NCBI GenBank assembly: GCA_963709355.1
Contig: CAVPVY010000005.1
Coordinates: 1,488,001 to 1,552,000 of the forward strand
Reading direction: 5' to 3'
Origin: PLOWO2-12-38-17 sp963709355
GTDB taxonomy: Bacteria > Planctomycetota > Brocadiia > Brocadiales > Brocadiaceae
Length of the DNA stretch: 64,000 nt
Positions 1-7,937 of this stretch are shown piece after piece. The notes below the pieces were generated by a model. The model searched no databases. It worked only from the letters and a program-made list of their open reading frames with translations, and was not told the DNA's origin. A program made the translations under genes and the position numbers. Numbering within the stretch: position 1 is the stretch's first letter; each line of letters begins with the position of its first letter.

Positions 1-221
1 GCGTTCAAGATGAATAAACCGATAACTACATAGTACTTTAGAAATTAAAAACATTGACATAAACAAGACAACAGCTTAAGTATGCTATATTATTCCATGT
101 AATTCATTATTATGATAAACAATTTTACTATTCATTCTTGGGGCTGATTCCCTTTTTATTACAAGTAATGTAGCCTGTACTTTGTACTCCATGTTTTTAA
201 ATTTAGCTGGGGAGGAATAAA

Positions 222-493
222 ATGAAACGGTTTTTATATTTACTATCAGCCTTAAGTTTTACTGTGATTATCTCAAGTTATCTATTGATTTCAAATGTAA
301 TAGCAGATGGAAAAAAGCCTGTTGAGAAGACCATATAAAAGGATTATATTTATAGCATGGATGTTGATAAAGATAAGACGCTTAAAGTTGAGTACGACGG
401 CAAAATGTATTATTTCTGTTCCAAACATTGTGAAGAACATTTAAAAAATGGCCTTCGAAATATCTAAAGAAATGCGTATTAATTAATAATTAA
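222..493 (+). pseudogene. Broken exported YHS/TRASH-type metal-binding protein gene
   Basis: An ATG at 222 follows a GGAGG ribosome site (211-215) and encodes a clean signal peptide (MKRFLYLLSALSF...NVIA). The frame stops at a TAA (336-338), but the same frame continues with a YHS-like segment (DGKMYYFCSKHCEEH). After a T/A run at 441-448 the family-like C-terminus (WPSKYLKKC) is found in another frame up to a TAA at 491-493, which needs one lost base. The expected N-terminal Cys of the metal-binding motif reads Tyr (IYSMD). So there is one nonsense change, one frameshift and a lost ligand. YHS/TRASH domains bind soft metals; the assignment rests on the FCSKHC pattern. A second member of this theme lies at 22884-23186. 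Confidence 0.7.
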
Positions 494-526
494 TTGACAA
501 TTTTAAAATAGAATTTTAAATATATT
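494..526 (+). promoter_or_regulatory. Possible sigma70-type promoter for the zinc-ribbon gene
   Basis: A perfect TTGACA lies at 494-499, directly after the end of the broken YHS gene. A TAAATA at 517-522 sits 17 bases downstream, with TATATT at 521-526 as an alternative -10. The gene starting at 611 would have a leader of about 80 bases. In DNA this AT-rich such matches arise by chance, so this is weak. Confidence 0.3.
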
Positions 527-610
527 TTATATTTTCATTTATTTTGATATAAGTATTATAATGACTTTAACTTAAAAGGTCTTTAAATTTTTTTAGGAGG
601 GGTTTTAGAT

Positions 611-1177
611 ATGTATGTGTTAAGTAAAAAGTTAGTTGGAGTTTTGGCGGTTGTTGTTACCTCAGCAGGTTTAACATTGGGTGTTGCTAATTCTTTATTT
701 GCTCAAGAGGCGGCTCCTCAAGCCCCTGCCGAAACGCATAAAGACAGTGAAAAGGCATTGGCGCCTGAACACGCAACTATTGAAAGGCCAATGTGTCCTG
801 CGTGTAAAGACGTACGTGTAAGCCCTGAGAAGGGAAAAACGCTTTCAAGAACGATAATGGTTTGTCCTGAATGTAAGAATGAAGTAACAGAGTTTTCAGT
901 CCATCACTGCAACAAATGCAATAAAGACGTAATAGTCTGCACTTTATGTAATAAGGCAGCAGCAGAAGGGTATTCTGTGCTCATGGAGAAAAGTAAATGT
1001 CCAAAATGTGGAGAGGTTCGTGCAAGGCCAGTAAAGGGAAGAACTATGGCAACATGGAAAATGAAGTGTCCTGATTGTAAAAAGAAACTAAGCGCATGGG
1101 ATGTTCAGCACTGCGATAAATGTAATGTTGATTATATTTCATGTCCATTGTGCAAAAAGGAACACGAGAAAAAATAA
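611..1177 (+). CDS. Exported Cys-rich protein with repeated zinc-ribbon units
   Basis: 188 residues. The N-terminus (about 1-31) is a signal peptide ending LFAQ. The rest is built from two copies of a unit of about 60 residues, each with the plan CPxCxxVRxxPxKGxTxxxxxMxCPxCxxxxxxxxVxHCxKCxxDxxxCxLC, giving eight Cys pairs suited to zinc or another metal; His precedes one Cys in each unit. A strong AGGAGG ribosome site lies about 9 bases before the ATG. A stem-loop terminator follows at 1221. The gene is alone in its transcription unit. No enzyme motif is visible; a periplasmic metal-binding or structural role is inferred only from the Cys pattern. Confidence 0.8.
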   Translation: MYVLSKKLVGVLAVVVTSAGLTLGVANSLFAQEAAPQAPAETHKDSEKALAPEHATIERPMCPACKDVRVSPEKGKTLSRTIMVCPECKNEVTEFSVHHCNKCNKDVIVCTLCNKAAAEGYSVLMEKSKCPKCGEVRARPVKGRTMATWKMKCPDCKKKLSAWDVQHCDKCNVDYISCPLCKKEHEKK

Positions 1178-1220
1178 CTCTGGATAAATAATTCTGAACT
1201 AAACCAGCATTTATATAAAC

Positions 1221-1276
1221 AAAAAGGAAAGAAGAAAACCGGAAAAATCTCCAAATGTTCTTCTTTCCTTTTTTAT
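1221..1276 (+). terminator. Stem-loop terminator after the zinc-ribbon gene
   Basis: Arms at 1221-1233 (AAAAAGGAAAGAA) and 1261-1274 (TTCTTTCCTTTTTT) pair over 13 bases, with a T-rich 3' arm. The position just after the stop codon at 1177 fits a rho-independent terminator. The loop is long (about 27 bases). Confidence 0.6.
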
Positions 1277-1361
1277 TTCTAATCGCGTTATTTATTTGAT
1301 TAATTGAATTCAACTCTATAATTTCCACCTACCCAAAGCTGTTATTTTTAGTTAATGAGTT

Positions 1362-1840
1362 TTATTCGTCCTTAATGGCATATATATTTACAGACAGAGT
1401 ACCACCTACGTCCTTATTCTGATCGCCACTCACACTACCTACATAAATTGTTTTTCCATCATTGCTCACGATAGGTGGTGCAAGAGGCGCTGTGGAGACA
1501 TCTGTTTGTTATTTCCATTTTAAATTATTAGAATGATGCCCATTGTTATGGCTTTACCCCCCACTATGCTGCGAGTTATAGTGAAACATTTGCCATGGAA
1601 TAGTTGTCGTTTGTGTCGTTGAAGTAACTGTTATATATAATATATACTAAAGGTGTCCTTGTAGGTGTTGGAGTAACATTTTTCTCATACTTCTCAACAA
1701 CTACCTTTTTTCACCTCTATCAATTTCAAACATCTCTTTACAATCTGCTGGTGTACTGATAGTGTTGCCTTCAACCTCCCCAAATATAATTATGTGCGTT
1801 TTATCTGCAATAACCAATTTATTTCTTTGTGCAAAGAAAC
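1362..1840 (-). pseudogene. Decayed PQQ-like beta-propeller exported protein gene
   Basis: No intact frame exists, but minus-strand pieces join into one recognisable protein. From upstream: NKLVIADKTHIIIFGEVEG and CKEMFEIDRG (frame ending in TAG near 1716), then after a shift VVVEKYEKNVTPTPTRTP, then in a third frame TTTIPWQMFHYNSQHSGG, NNLKWK, APPIVSNDGKTIYVGS and a final AIKDE plus TAA at 1362-1364. The PWxMFxxNxQHxG and LKWK...SDGTIYVGS signatures are typical of PQQ-like propeller repeats in exported proteins. At least two frameshifts and two in-frame stops are present, so this is genuine decay rather than one sequencing error. Confidence 0.7.
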
Positions 1841-2098
1841 ATTACAAAACGAAATTAAGTCAATCATAAAATATTGCCTAAATATAGTAAGAAAACAATA
1901 GTAAGGTTACTCTAATCTTATTGTATAAATAAAGTATTTATACTATAATTATTTCATAAATATTATTACATAAAGACAGGCTTTAATTATCTGATTCCCT
2001 TTTAGAACACAGCCTATTAAAGATGTCAATAAAGCGTATACTTTGCATAAAGTTTTAAATATTAATAAACATATATTATTGAACTGACTATTTTAATT

Positions 2099-2695
2099 AT
2101 GTTACACGGAATTATATTTGACATGGATGGTACACTTACAAAGCCTAATGTGGACTTTGTAGCCATTGAACGTGAAATCGGAGCCAAAACTGGTTTTATA
2201 ATAGAATATGCGGAAAAGTCAAGTCCTGAAGAACGTATAAGGGCATTATCAATACTGGAACGTTATGAGGCACAGGCAGCAATTGAATCTGAACTTAATG
2301 AAGGTGTTTGTGAGATACTGGAATTTATTGACAAGAAAAATATAAAGAAAGCACTTTTAACACGTAACTCCCGCAAATCTGTTAAAACCGTTCTTCACAA
2401 GCACGGTTTGCATTTCGATTTTATTGCAACACGCGAAGATACAATAAAACCTAAACCCGCACCCGACCCAATTCTCATGCTTAGTAAGCAAATGAATATT
2501 CATACCGACTACCTGTTAATGGTGGGTGATTATAAATATGACATTATGTGTGGTAAAGCGGCTGGGGCAAAAACTGCACTGCTAAAATATAAAGAATATA
2601 TAGAAACTGAAGTATTGCCGGATTTCGAAATCAGTAATATCCGAGAGCTTATACTTATTATTGAGCACTACGAAAAAGCGCATCAAATTTTATAG
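2099..2695 (+). CDS. HAD-superfamily phosphatase (phosphoglycolate phosphatase-like)
   Basis: 198 residues with all HAD motifs in order: motif I DMDGT (Asp8 nucleophile, Asp10), motif II near residue 98 (LLTRNS), the motif III lysine in IKPKPAP, and motif IV GDYKYDIMCGKAAG. A helical cap of about 70 residues lies between motifs I and II, as in the small subfamily I enzymes. These hydrolyse phosphate monoesters such as phosphoglycolate or act on nucleotides; the substrate cannot be read from sequence. The stop codon overlaps the ribosome site of the LolA-like gene, so the two are co-transcribed. Confidence 0.85.
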   Translation: MLHGIIFDMDGTLTKPNVDFVAIEREIGAKTGFIIEYAEKSSPEERIRALSILERYEAQAAIESELNEGVCEILEFIDKKNIKKALLTRNSRKSVKTVLHKHGLHFDFIATREDTIKPKPAPDPILMLSKQMNIHTDYLLMVGDYKYDIMCGKAAGAKTALLKYKEYIETEVLPDFEISNIRELILIIEHYEKAHQIL

Positions 2696-2704
2696 GAGGA
2701 AGTT

Positions 2705-3409
2705 TTGTATAAAAATAGATTATTATTGCTCTCAATATTATTGATTAGTGTTTTTATTATTAATCCAACCGTGTCATACATAGAAGCGTCGGGTTTTAAG
2801 GATCTTGATGATGTCCTGATTGAAGTAGAAGACGCTAACATAGTATTCAAAACTTTAAGGGCAAATATTGTCTTCACCCGTACAATCAAGTTACTTGAAT
2901 CTAACGAGGTTTCAAAGGGAGATTTGAGCTATAAAAAACCAAATAAATTGTATTTAAAATTCTATTCTCCCCGTAACGAAATCAACATCGTTGATGGTAA
3001 ATATGTATGGATATACCACCCCAAGGAAAAGCAGGTTGAAAAATACGAATTAAGCAACAGCAGGCAGTCAACACAGGGTATAAGTTTTTTTGAATTCGGG
3101 TACGGTGAATCAGTAAATCAAGCAAAAAAGAATTATGAGATTAACTTGCTTGATGTAAAAGAAGTTGCAAAAAAGAAATTCTACATACTTGACATGATAC
3201 CAAAAGACCCAAAGGCTCAATATTCTGAAGTAAAACTATGGATAGAGGAAGGGTTCTGGTTACCCAATAGGATTGAGCTTTATGAAAGTGGCGGAGAGGT
3301 AGTTAACGTGATAGAACTCACAAATATCACGCTTAACAAGGGTATGTCAGATAAATTGTTTATATTTGATGTGCCAAGGGGTGTTGAGGTCATAGAGCCA
3401 CTTAAATAA
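2705..3409 (+). CDS. LolA-like outer-membrane lipoprotein carrier family protein
   Basis: 234 residues. The start is a TTG at 2705 with GGAGGA ten bases upstream, overlapping the end of the HAD gene. A signal peptide covers about residues 1-28. The mature part has the LolA fold pattern: amphipathic strands with the family segments around KPNKLYLKFYSP, VDGKYVWIYHPKEKQVEKY and a long hydrophobic-alternating C-terminal half. LolA shuttles lipoproteins through the periplasm; other members of the superfamily carry lipids such as hopanoids. The pairing with a phosphatase suggests lipid work, but this is inference. Confidence 0.75.
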   Translation: MYKNRLLLLSILLISVFIINPTVSYIEASGFKDLDDVLIEVEDANIVFKTLRANIVFTRTIKLLESNEVSKGDLSYKKPNKLYLKFYSPRNEINIVDGKYVWIYHPKEKQVEKYELSNSRQSTQGISFFEFGYGESVNQAKKNYEINLLDVKEVAKKKFYILDMIPKDPKAQYSEVKLWIEEGFWLPNRIELYESGGEVVNVIELTNITLNKGMSDKLFIFDVPRGVEVIEPLK

Positions 3410-3962
3410 AACTTAGGGCACCAAACTGATTGAACTTTAGAGTTTTTACCCAACCTGTTCCAAATAACGTTTTCCTTCATTCCTAGATAAATAACTGAAA
3501 TACATTAGGGTCAATATTAAATACATACCAGAATAAAGAAACCGTCTCCTATATTATTTTTTACAATATTTACAGGTATATTCATAAACAAATAATCCCA
3601 CAATTTATGTTTCTTATTGTTTAATAGGGTAAAGCTGATCCTTCCCTATAAGCTTTTAATAATGCGTGTAAAATCTTCTACATACTGAAAAAAATACAGA
3701 ATGATGCTATATAAAAAAATATTCAAGTAACCAACATCAACTCAATTAACAATTTAAGATAGTTTATAGATTAATTATTTTGAATATTTTCAAAAGCATT
3801 GTATAATTATTTGAGTTTTAATCATACTTTAGTATAAGTGTCTTGTTTTTATAACAAAAAAGAAATGGTACGAGAACGAGATTTCTTAAATATAGTTGAT
3901 TGTAGTTGTTGTCATATTGTTTCTTAACGTACCTGTCAATATTTTCATAAGGAGAATAAATC
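3410..3962. other. Gene-free AT-rich spacer
   Basis: About 550 bases with no convincing gene, RNA or long repeat. It presumably holds the promoter of the Cache-domain gene that starts at 3963, whose ribosome site (AAGGAG) is at 3949-3954. Confidence 0.5.
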
Positions 3963-5735
3963 ATGCGCAAAATAACAAGATCAACTATAGCAGTATTCGC
4001 CTTATTTCTGTTATTTACTGGAATTACAAAAGTTGCCTTCTCTGACACACTTAGTATCATTAGGGAAGGTATAGGAAGGGACTTGCAGGGTATTACTCGA
4101 AAACAGGCAGAGATTATAACAAGCTGGGTAGATGCACGAAAGAAAGATATAAGAGTGACGGCTAATAACTTGCCGACCTATCGCAGTTCCGTAATTCGTG
4201 AGAACTCGGAGCCAGATTTTTCTAAGCCCCTTGAGTATCTCACTTTTCTGAAAAATATATATCATTATAAGGAAGTCTTTGTTGTAAACCCGTTGGGTAC
4301 GATCCTTGTTTCTACGGATAAAAATAATATCGGAAAGGATATGTCCTCTGAGCAATTTTTTCAGGAGGCAATCAAAGGAAAGACATTTTTTTCTGACTTC
4401 ATGCCTTCTGTAGTCCCCATAGAGAACGAATTCGGTGAAATGGAATTGGGATTGCCTACAATGTTTGTTTCAACCCAGGTTACTAATGAAAAATTGGATG
4501 TTCTGGGTGTTTTGGTTTTCCGACTGGACGTAAATGAGCTTGCAAAATTAATAGTTCCCATGAAAGCAACGGAAACCGGCGAGATTTATATAATCAATAG
4601 AAACGGGTACATGTTAACCCCGTCACGGTTTACCGATGATCTTAAAAAAGATGGTGTGATTAAAAAAAGGACATCTTTAGAATTAAAAGTGGCTAATCCC
4701 AGGACAGGATATCTTACACAGGCGGTTCAGCAGTGTTTGAAAGGAGCGGAGGGGTTTAATGATACTGGTTACCTTGATTACCGCGGTATCAGTGTGATTG
4801 GTTACTGGACGTGGCTGCCCTATCTGAACTGGGGGCTTATTGCTGAAATTGACATTAATGAGGCATGTGATGAGGTTCGTAAGTTTTTCCAGGATACTAC
4901 CATTAAAAACATGCGGGGACTTATGCACCGTCAGGTAGAATTAATAAAAAGGAATATGGAAGGGCATAAGAATAATTCTGCGGCTATTTCACGCAAGCCA
5001 CAGACACTTCAATTTGCAAATGGTGTGACATCGGTGGACGAATTCGTAAAAGCCCTGAACTATTTGGAGTTTATCAGAGATGAATATGGGTATAAAGGTA
5101 TATTTATCTGTGACTCTGCCGGGATTGTAAAGTTATCGACAGAGAAAAATCTGGTAAATATGAACTTTTCCGGTGAAGACTATTTCGTAGAGGCGAAAAG
5201 GCGTGGAGTTTTTGTGAGTGACGTGAAGCCCTCAACTACACCGATTTTGAATGAGTTCGGCAAGGTCGAGCGTAATGTGCCTACGTTGTTTGTATCTGCT
5301 GTAATCAAAGACAATGATGGCGCTTTTGCAGGTGTCGCGGTTTTTCGGATAGACACCATGGAACTGAACAAACTCATGCATGGCATTGGGATTGGTGAAA
5401 GCGGGGAGGCCTATCTTATTAACTCGGAAGGAGTGCTTCTTACAGAATCACGATTTGTAATTGATCTTAAAAGAAATAAAATGATAAACAATAGGACAGC
5501 TCTCGAGTTGAAGGGAATTGATCCTAAAACAGGGAGGCTGACAAAGGGAATAGCCGAATGCTTAAGCGGAAGTGAAGGGTATGATGTTACAGGTTATCCA
5601 GACTATAGGAGTATTCCTGTAATAGGTACCTGGTGCTGGATTCCTGAATATGAATGGGGTGTTGTTGTTGAGATTGACCTTGATGAGGCTTTCCGTAAGA
5701 GTTCATCATTCTGGGGTATAAAACAGTATTTTTAA
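3963..5735 (+). CDS. Exported protein made of two tandem Cache-domain sensor modules
   Basis: 590 residues: signal peptide (about 1-28), then two homologous halves of about 280 residues. Matching landmarks are the segment around YHYKEVFVVNPLGTI with YGYKGIFICDSAGIV, FFSDFMPSVVPIENEFGEM with FVSDVKPSTTPILNEFGKV, GEIYIINRNGYMLTPSRF with GEAYLINSEGVLLTESRF, and GYLDYRGISVIGYW with GYPDYRSIPVIGTW. This is the double-Cache (dCACHE) ligand-sensing fold normally found outside the membrane in histidine kinases and chemoreceptors. Here no transmembrane helix or output domain follows; the protein ends shortly after the second module. It may act as a periplasmic ligand-binding partner of a separate receptor. 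Confidence 0.8.
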   Translation: MRKITRSTIAVFALFLLFTGITKVAFSDTLSIIREGIGRDLQGITRKQAEIITSWVDARKKDIRVTANNLPTYRSSVIRENSEPDFSKPLEYLTFLKNIYHYKEVFVVNPLGTILVSTDKNNIGKDMSSEQFFQEAIKGKTFFSDFMPSVVPIENEFGEMELGLPTMFVSTQVTNEKLDVLGVLVFRLDVNELAKLIVPMKATETGEIYIINRNGYMLTPSRFTDDLKKDGVIKKRTSLELKVANPRTGYLTQAVQQCLKGAEGFNDTGYLDYRGISVIGYWTWLPYLNWGLIAEIDINEACDEVRKFFQDTTIKNMRGLMHRQVELIKRNMEGHKNNSAAISRKPQTLQFANGVTSVDEFVKALNYLEFIRDEYGYKGIFICDSAGIVKLSTEKNLVNMNFSGEDYFVEAKRRGVFVSDVKPSTTPILNEFGKVERNVPTLFVSAVIKDNDGAFAGVAVFRIDTMELNKLMHGIGIGESGEAYLINSEGVLLTESRFVIDLKRNKMINNRTALELKGIDPKTGRLTKGIAECLSGSEGYDVTGYPDYRSIPVIGTWCWIPEYEWGVVVEIDLDEAFRKSSSFWGIKQYF

Positions 5736-5770
5736 AGGATATGTACAGAATATAGTTTTTTGTTTATTCT

Positions 5771-5805
5771 GAAGGTAAGGGTGAAAGGCTGCTCACCTTA
5801 CCTTC
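5771..5805. terminator. Stem-loop between convergent genes
   Basis: GAAGGTAAGGGTGA (5771-5784) pairs with TCACCTTACCTTC (5793-5805) with one bulged G and an 8-base loop. It lies between the end of the Cache gene and the convergent nucleotidyltransferase relic. There is no long T tract on either side, so termination is inferred mainly from position. Confidence 0.45.
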
Positions 5806-5826
5806 TTCAATAGTAAGCATTACAAT

Positions 5827-6396
5827 TTATGAATTTATCCGACTCAATATCTCTTCAAAAGTAATTAAATAATCCTTCTTTTCTTCTGCAGATACCTCAG
5901 ACTCCTTCAGCCAATTTCGTATATATTTGTTGTCTATCCCAGTGTTTTTATTGATAATAGATTTTACATCTTCCAGATCTCTTGGTCTGCCCGCAAAAAT
6001 CTTGTGTATTATCATATCCTCTATAGAGGCAAACGCCACCTCTTGTCCCATTATTATTACTTTTTTTTACCCTCTTTATAGCATTTATCTCATAAGGGGT
6101 AAACGCGAAGATAAAATCCACCCTTATACATGTAGATTCTTCAATTGCAGGCAATACCATAGTTTGTTTGACAAATGAATCTATACCCTTATCTTTTGGA
6201 ATTGGTTTTAATGAAAGCTCTTTTACTACTGCAAGAAGCTTATAAAGATGGTCAATATTAACACCGAGGTTATGTCTATATCTCTGATAAGGCGAGGCTA
6301 ACCATAAAGGAGTACCGCCTGTCCATCAATAATCATATAGGGGAGATTCTGTCTATTAAGGCATACTCCTATTCTTGAGAGGAGTTCTTCAAACAT
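5827..6396 (-). pseudogene. Decayed nucleotidyltransferase (AbiEii/MNT-like) gene
   Basis: Starting at the ATG at 6394-6396 the frame reads MIIDGQAVLLYG and then TAG, where the family has Glu in a motif like GGxAVxxHGxxRxTxDID. The RDIDIT part follows, then a one-base deletion (NIDHLYKLLAVV), then VLPAIEESTCIRVDFIFAFTPYE, then a one-base insertion in an A run near 6065, then VAFASIEDMIIHKIFAGRPRDLEDV to the stop at 5827. These are the landmarks of nucleotidyltransferases of the AbiEii/MNT kind, which act as toxins by modifying tRNA or proteins. Three independent lesions show true inactivation. Confidence 0.75.
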
Positions 6397-6590
6397 GAAT
6401 TCAAGACCTTTGCGATCTTTATATCTACCTCTAATCCTTCCAGTGGGTCTTTATGGGGAAGTCTTCCAAGCCGTACTCCCTCGTTCCACATATCTGTAAA
6501 GAGTTTAAGGGACTGACGGTAATTGAGCCTGCCTTCGTTTCGGACAAATTCATCCTCAAGTTTTTTTAATAGGTCTGGATTTTTTATCAT
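6369..6590 (-). CDS. Small conserved partner protein of the nucleotidyltransferase
   Basis: 73 residues, charged and mostly helical (MIKNPDLLKKLEDEF...NYRQSLKLFTDMWNEGVRLG). Its stop overlaps the start region of the downstream nucleotidyltransferase relic by 28 bases, so the two formed a translationally coupled operon. Small proteins of this type often sit directly before nucleotidyltransferase genes; an antitoxin-like or accessory role is inferred only from that context. The frame is intact although its partner is dead. Confidence 0.6.
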   Translation of the reverse strand: MIKNPDLLKKLEDEFVRNEGRLNYRQSLKLFTDMWNEGVRLGRLPHKDPLEGLEVDIKIAKVLNSCLKNSSQE

Positions 6591-6936
6591 GCGCTTTTAA
6601 TCCTGTGAAGAAAACTAACAAATTGCAACTCTGTTTTACTTAAAAACAAGGATAACATTTGATTTTATTGGAGTGAGAGATTCGAACTATGGCACTGAAT
6701 CACGAACATAAATATGATGTAATTATCGAGAACAATCCATATAAAGTGGTTTGCAAAATCCTAACTATTTGTGCTGTAAATTAATACTTTGAAAATCTGT
6801 ATATAAATTATTTGAACCAGGAGGTGTGAGGTGTCTAAGAAAACTTAACATAAACCTGTAAGAGGCGTATTTAAAGAAAAAATTCAATTTGTTATTGTTT
6901 ATAGATAATTCACCTCCTGGTTACTGCAATATCTTT
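6591..6936. other. Gene-free spacer with a 12-base inverted repeat
   Basis: No gene is visible. AACCAGGAGGTG at 6815-6826 and CACCTCCTGGTT at 6911-6922 are perfect inverted copies 84 bases apart. The right arm lies just beyond the end of the 6937-7311 gene and could close a long stem in its transcript. Confidence 0.5.
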
Positions 6937-7311
6937 TTACGTCATTCCTATAAGTTCATCAACCATTGAAGATATTTTTGCGAACCTTTCCTTCTGTATA
7001 CCTCCGCCTACAGCCTTTGCTTCAGCTACTTTTCCTGCAAAGAAATTGGGAATAACCTCGTTATCTCTTGTGTTCCTGAAGATATCCCAGGCGTCCTTCA
7101 ATTCTTTAAGCTTACCCTCTGCATTTGTACCTTTTGCTTTTTCCGTTAACGTGGAAAAAAGCGATATAGTTTCATTTGTTAAATTTCCTACCGTTGTACG
7201 GCATCCCTCTTGTTTCTGCTTATCACTCTCACCAAGCATGGTAACAAGAGCGGTTCTTGCATCCACAAGCTTCGTTTTAATGCCATTGATTTCACTTGCA
7301 CTAACAGCCAT
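6937..7311 (-). CDS. Small soluble helical-bundle protein of unknown function
   Basis: 124 residues, without signal peptide or membrane segment. The composition is Ala/Lys/Glu-rich with heptad-like spacing, so three or four long helices are likely (for example EINGIKTKLVDARTALVTML, NETISLFSTLTEKAK and KLKELKDAWDIFRNTRD). A residual likeness to four-helix sensor or receptor domains is possible but not secure. A strong AAGGAGGTG ribosome site sits 6 bases before the ATG, which suggests abundant expression. No neighbour shares its strand closely. Confidence 0.6.
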   Translation of the reverse strand: MAVSASEINGIKTKLVDARTALVTMLGESDKQKQEGCRTTVGNLTNETISLFSTLTEKAKGTNAEGKLKELKDAWDIFRNTRDNEVIPNFFAGKVAEAKAVGGGIQKERFAKISSMVDELIGMT

Positions 7312-7937
7312 ATTTCACCTCCTTAATGTTTTGCCTTCACCTTTATATTCGCAGACAAGCCACATGGCTGTCCTTGCGTGGTGAAGGATAATAGATAATT
7401 TAAACTTAAAACCGGAGTCTTCAGATACGGTCTGCAGGAAAAGAACTCAATGAGGTGCATGAAGACGAAAGAATAAATCGCAAATGTCATTCCCCTTTTA
7501 TGAGGATAACTCACGTATGAAAATACATCCTAATCCTTTATTTTCCACTACACTACGAGAGTTTTTGATTCTTATTTTATTAAACGGTATTTACCGAAGG
7601 CATTTCTTTTTGAAATGTACAGTGCATTCTGAAAGAGAAATACGTGTGGAAAGACGGTGACATCCACTTGAGTATCTATGGAGTATGTATCCAGTATTTG
7701 CAAGAAAAAGACAAAAACCTGAGTGATAAGATAACAAATTTGAAGAAACAGTTACTTAATATTTAAGATGCGACCCTCTTTAACCTTCTACCGCACTAGC
7801 AATCCTGGACATGACCACATCTTAATTATTTTAAAAACAATGTCAATAATTAAATGGGTGTCTCCGGAATTTGGTAGGATTTTCTGAATTTCGCCTGGTG
7901 TCAACCGTAATAGAATTTTGTTGAAATATTAAATAAT
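7312..7937. other. Spacer with a possible gene remnant
   Basis: No intact gene. A plus-strand stretch at about 7646-7767 reads YVWKDGDIHLSIYG followed by a charged coiled-coil tail (YLQEKDKNLSDKITNLKKQ) and a stop, without a start codon or ribosome site. It looks like the 3' end of a lost gene. The remainder shows nothing recognisable. Confidence 0.4.

Noticed and set aside
6660..6710. GAGATTCGAAC resembling the T-arm of a tRNA on the minus strand
   Set aside because: No acceptor, D or anticodon stems could be built around it; a chance match or an old fragment at most.
7046..7384. 112-codon plus-strand frame over the helical protein gene
   Set aside because: It is the antisense shadow of the minus-strand gene, which has the strong ribosome site and protein-like composition.
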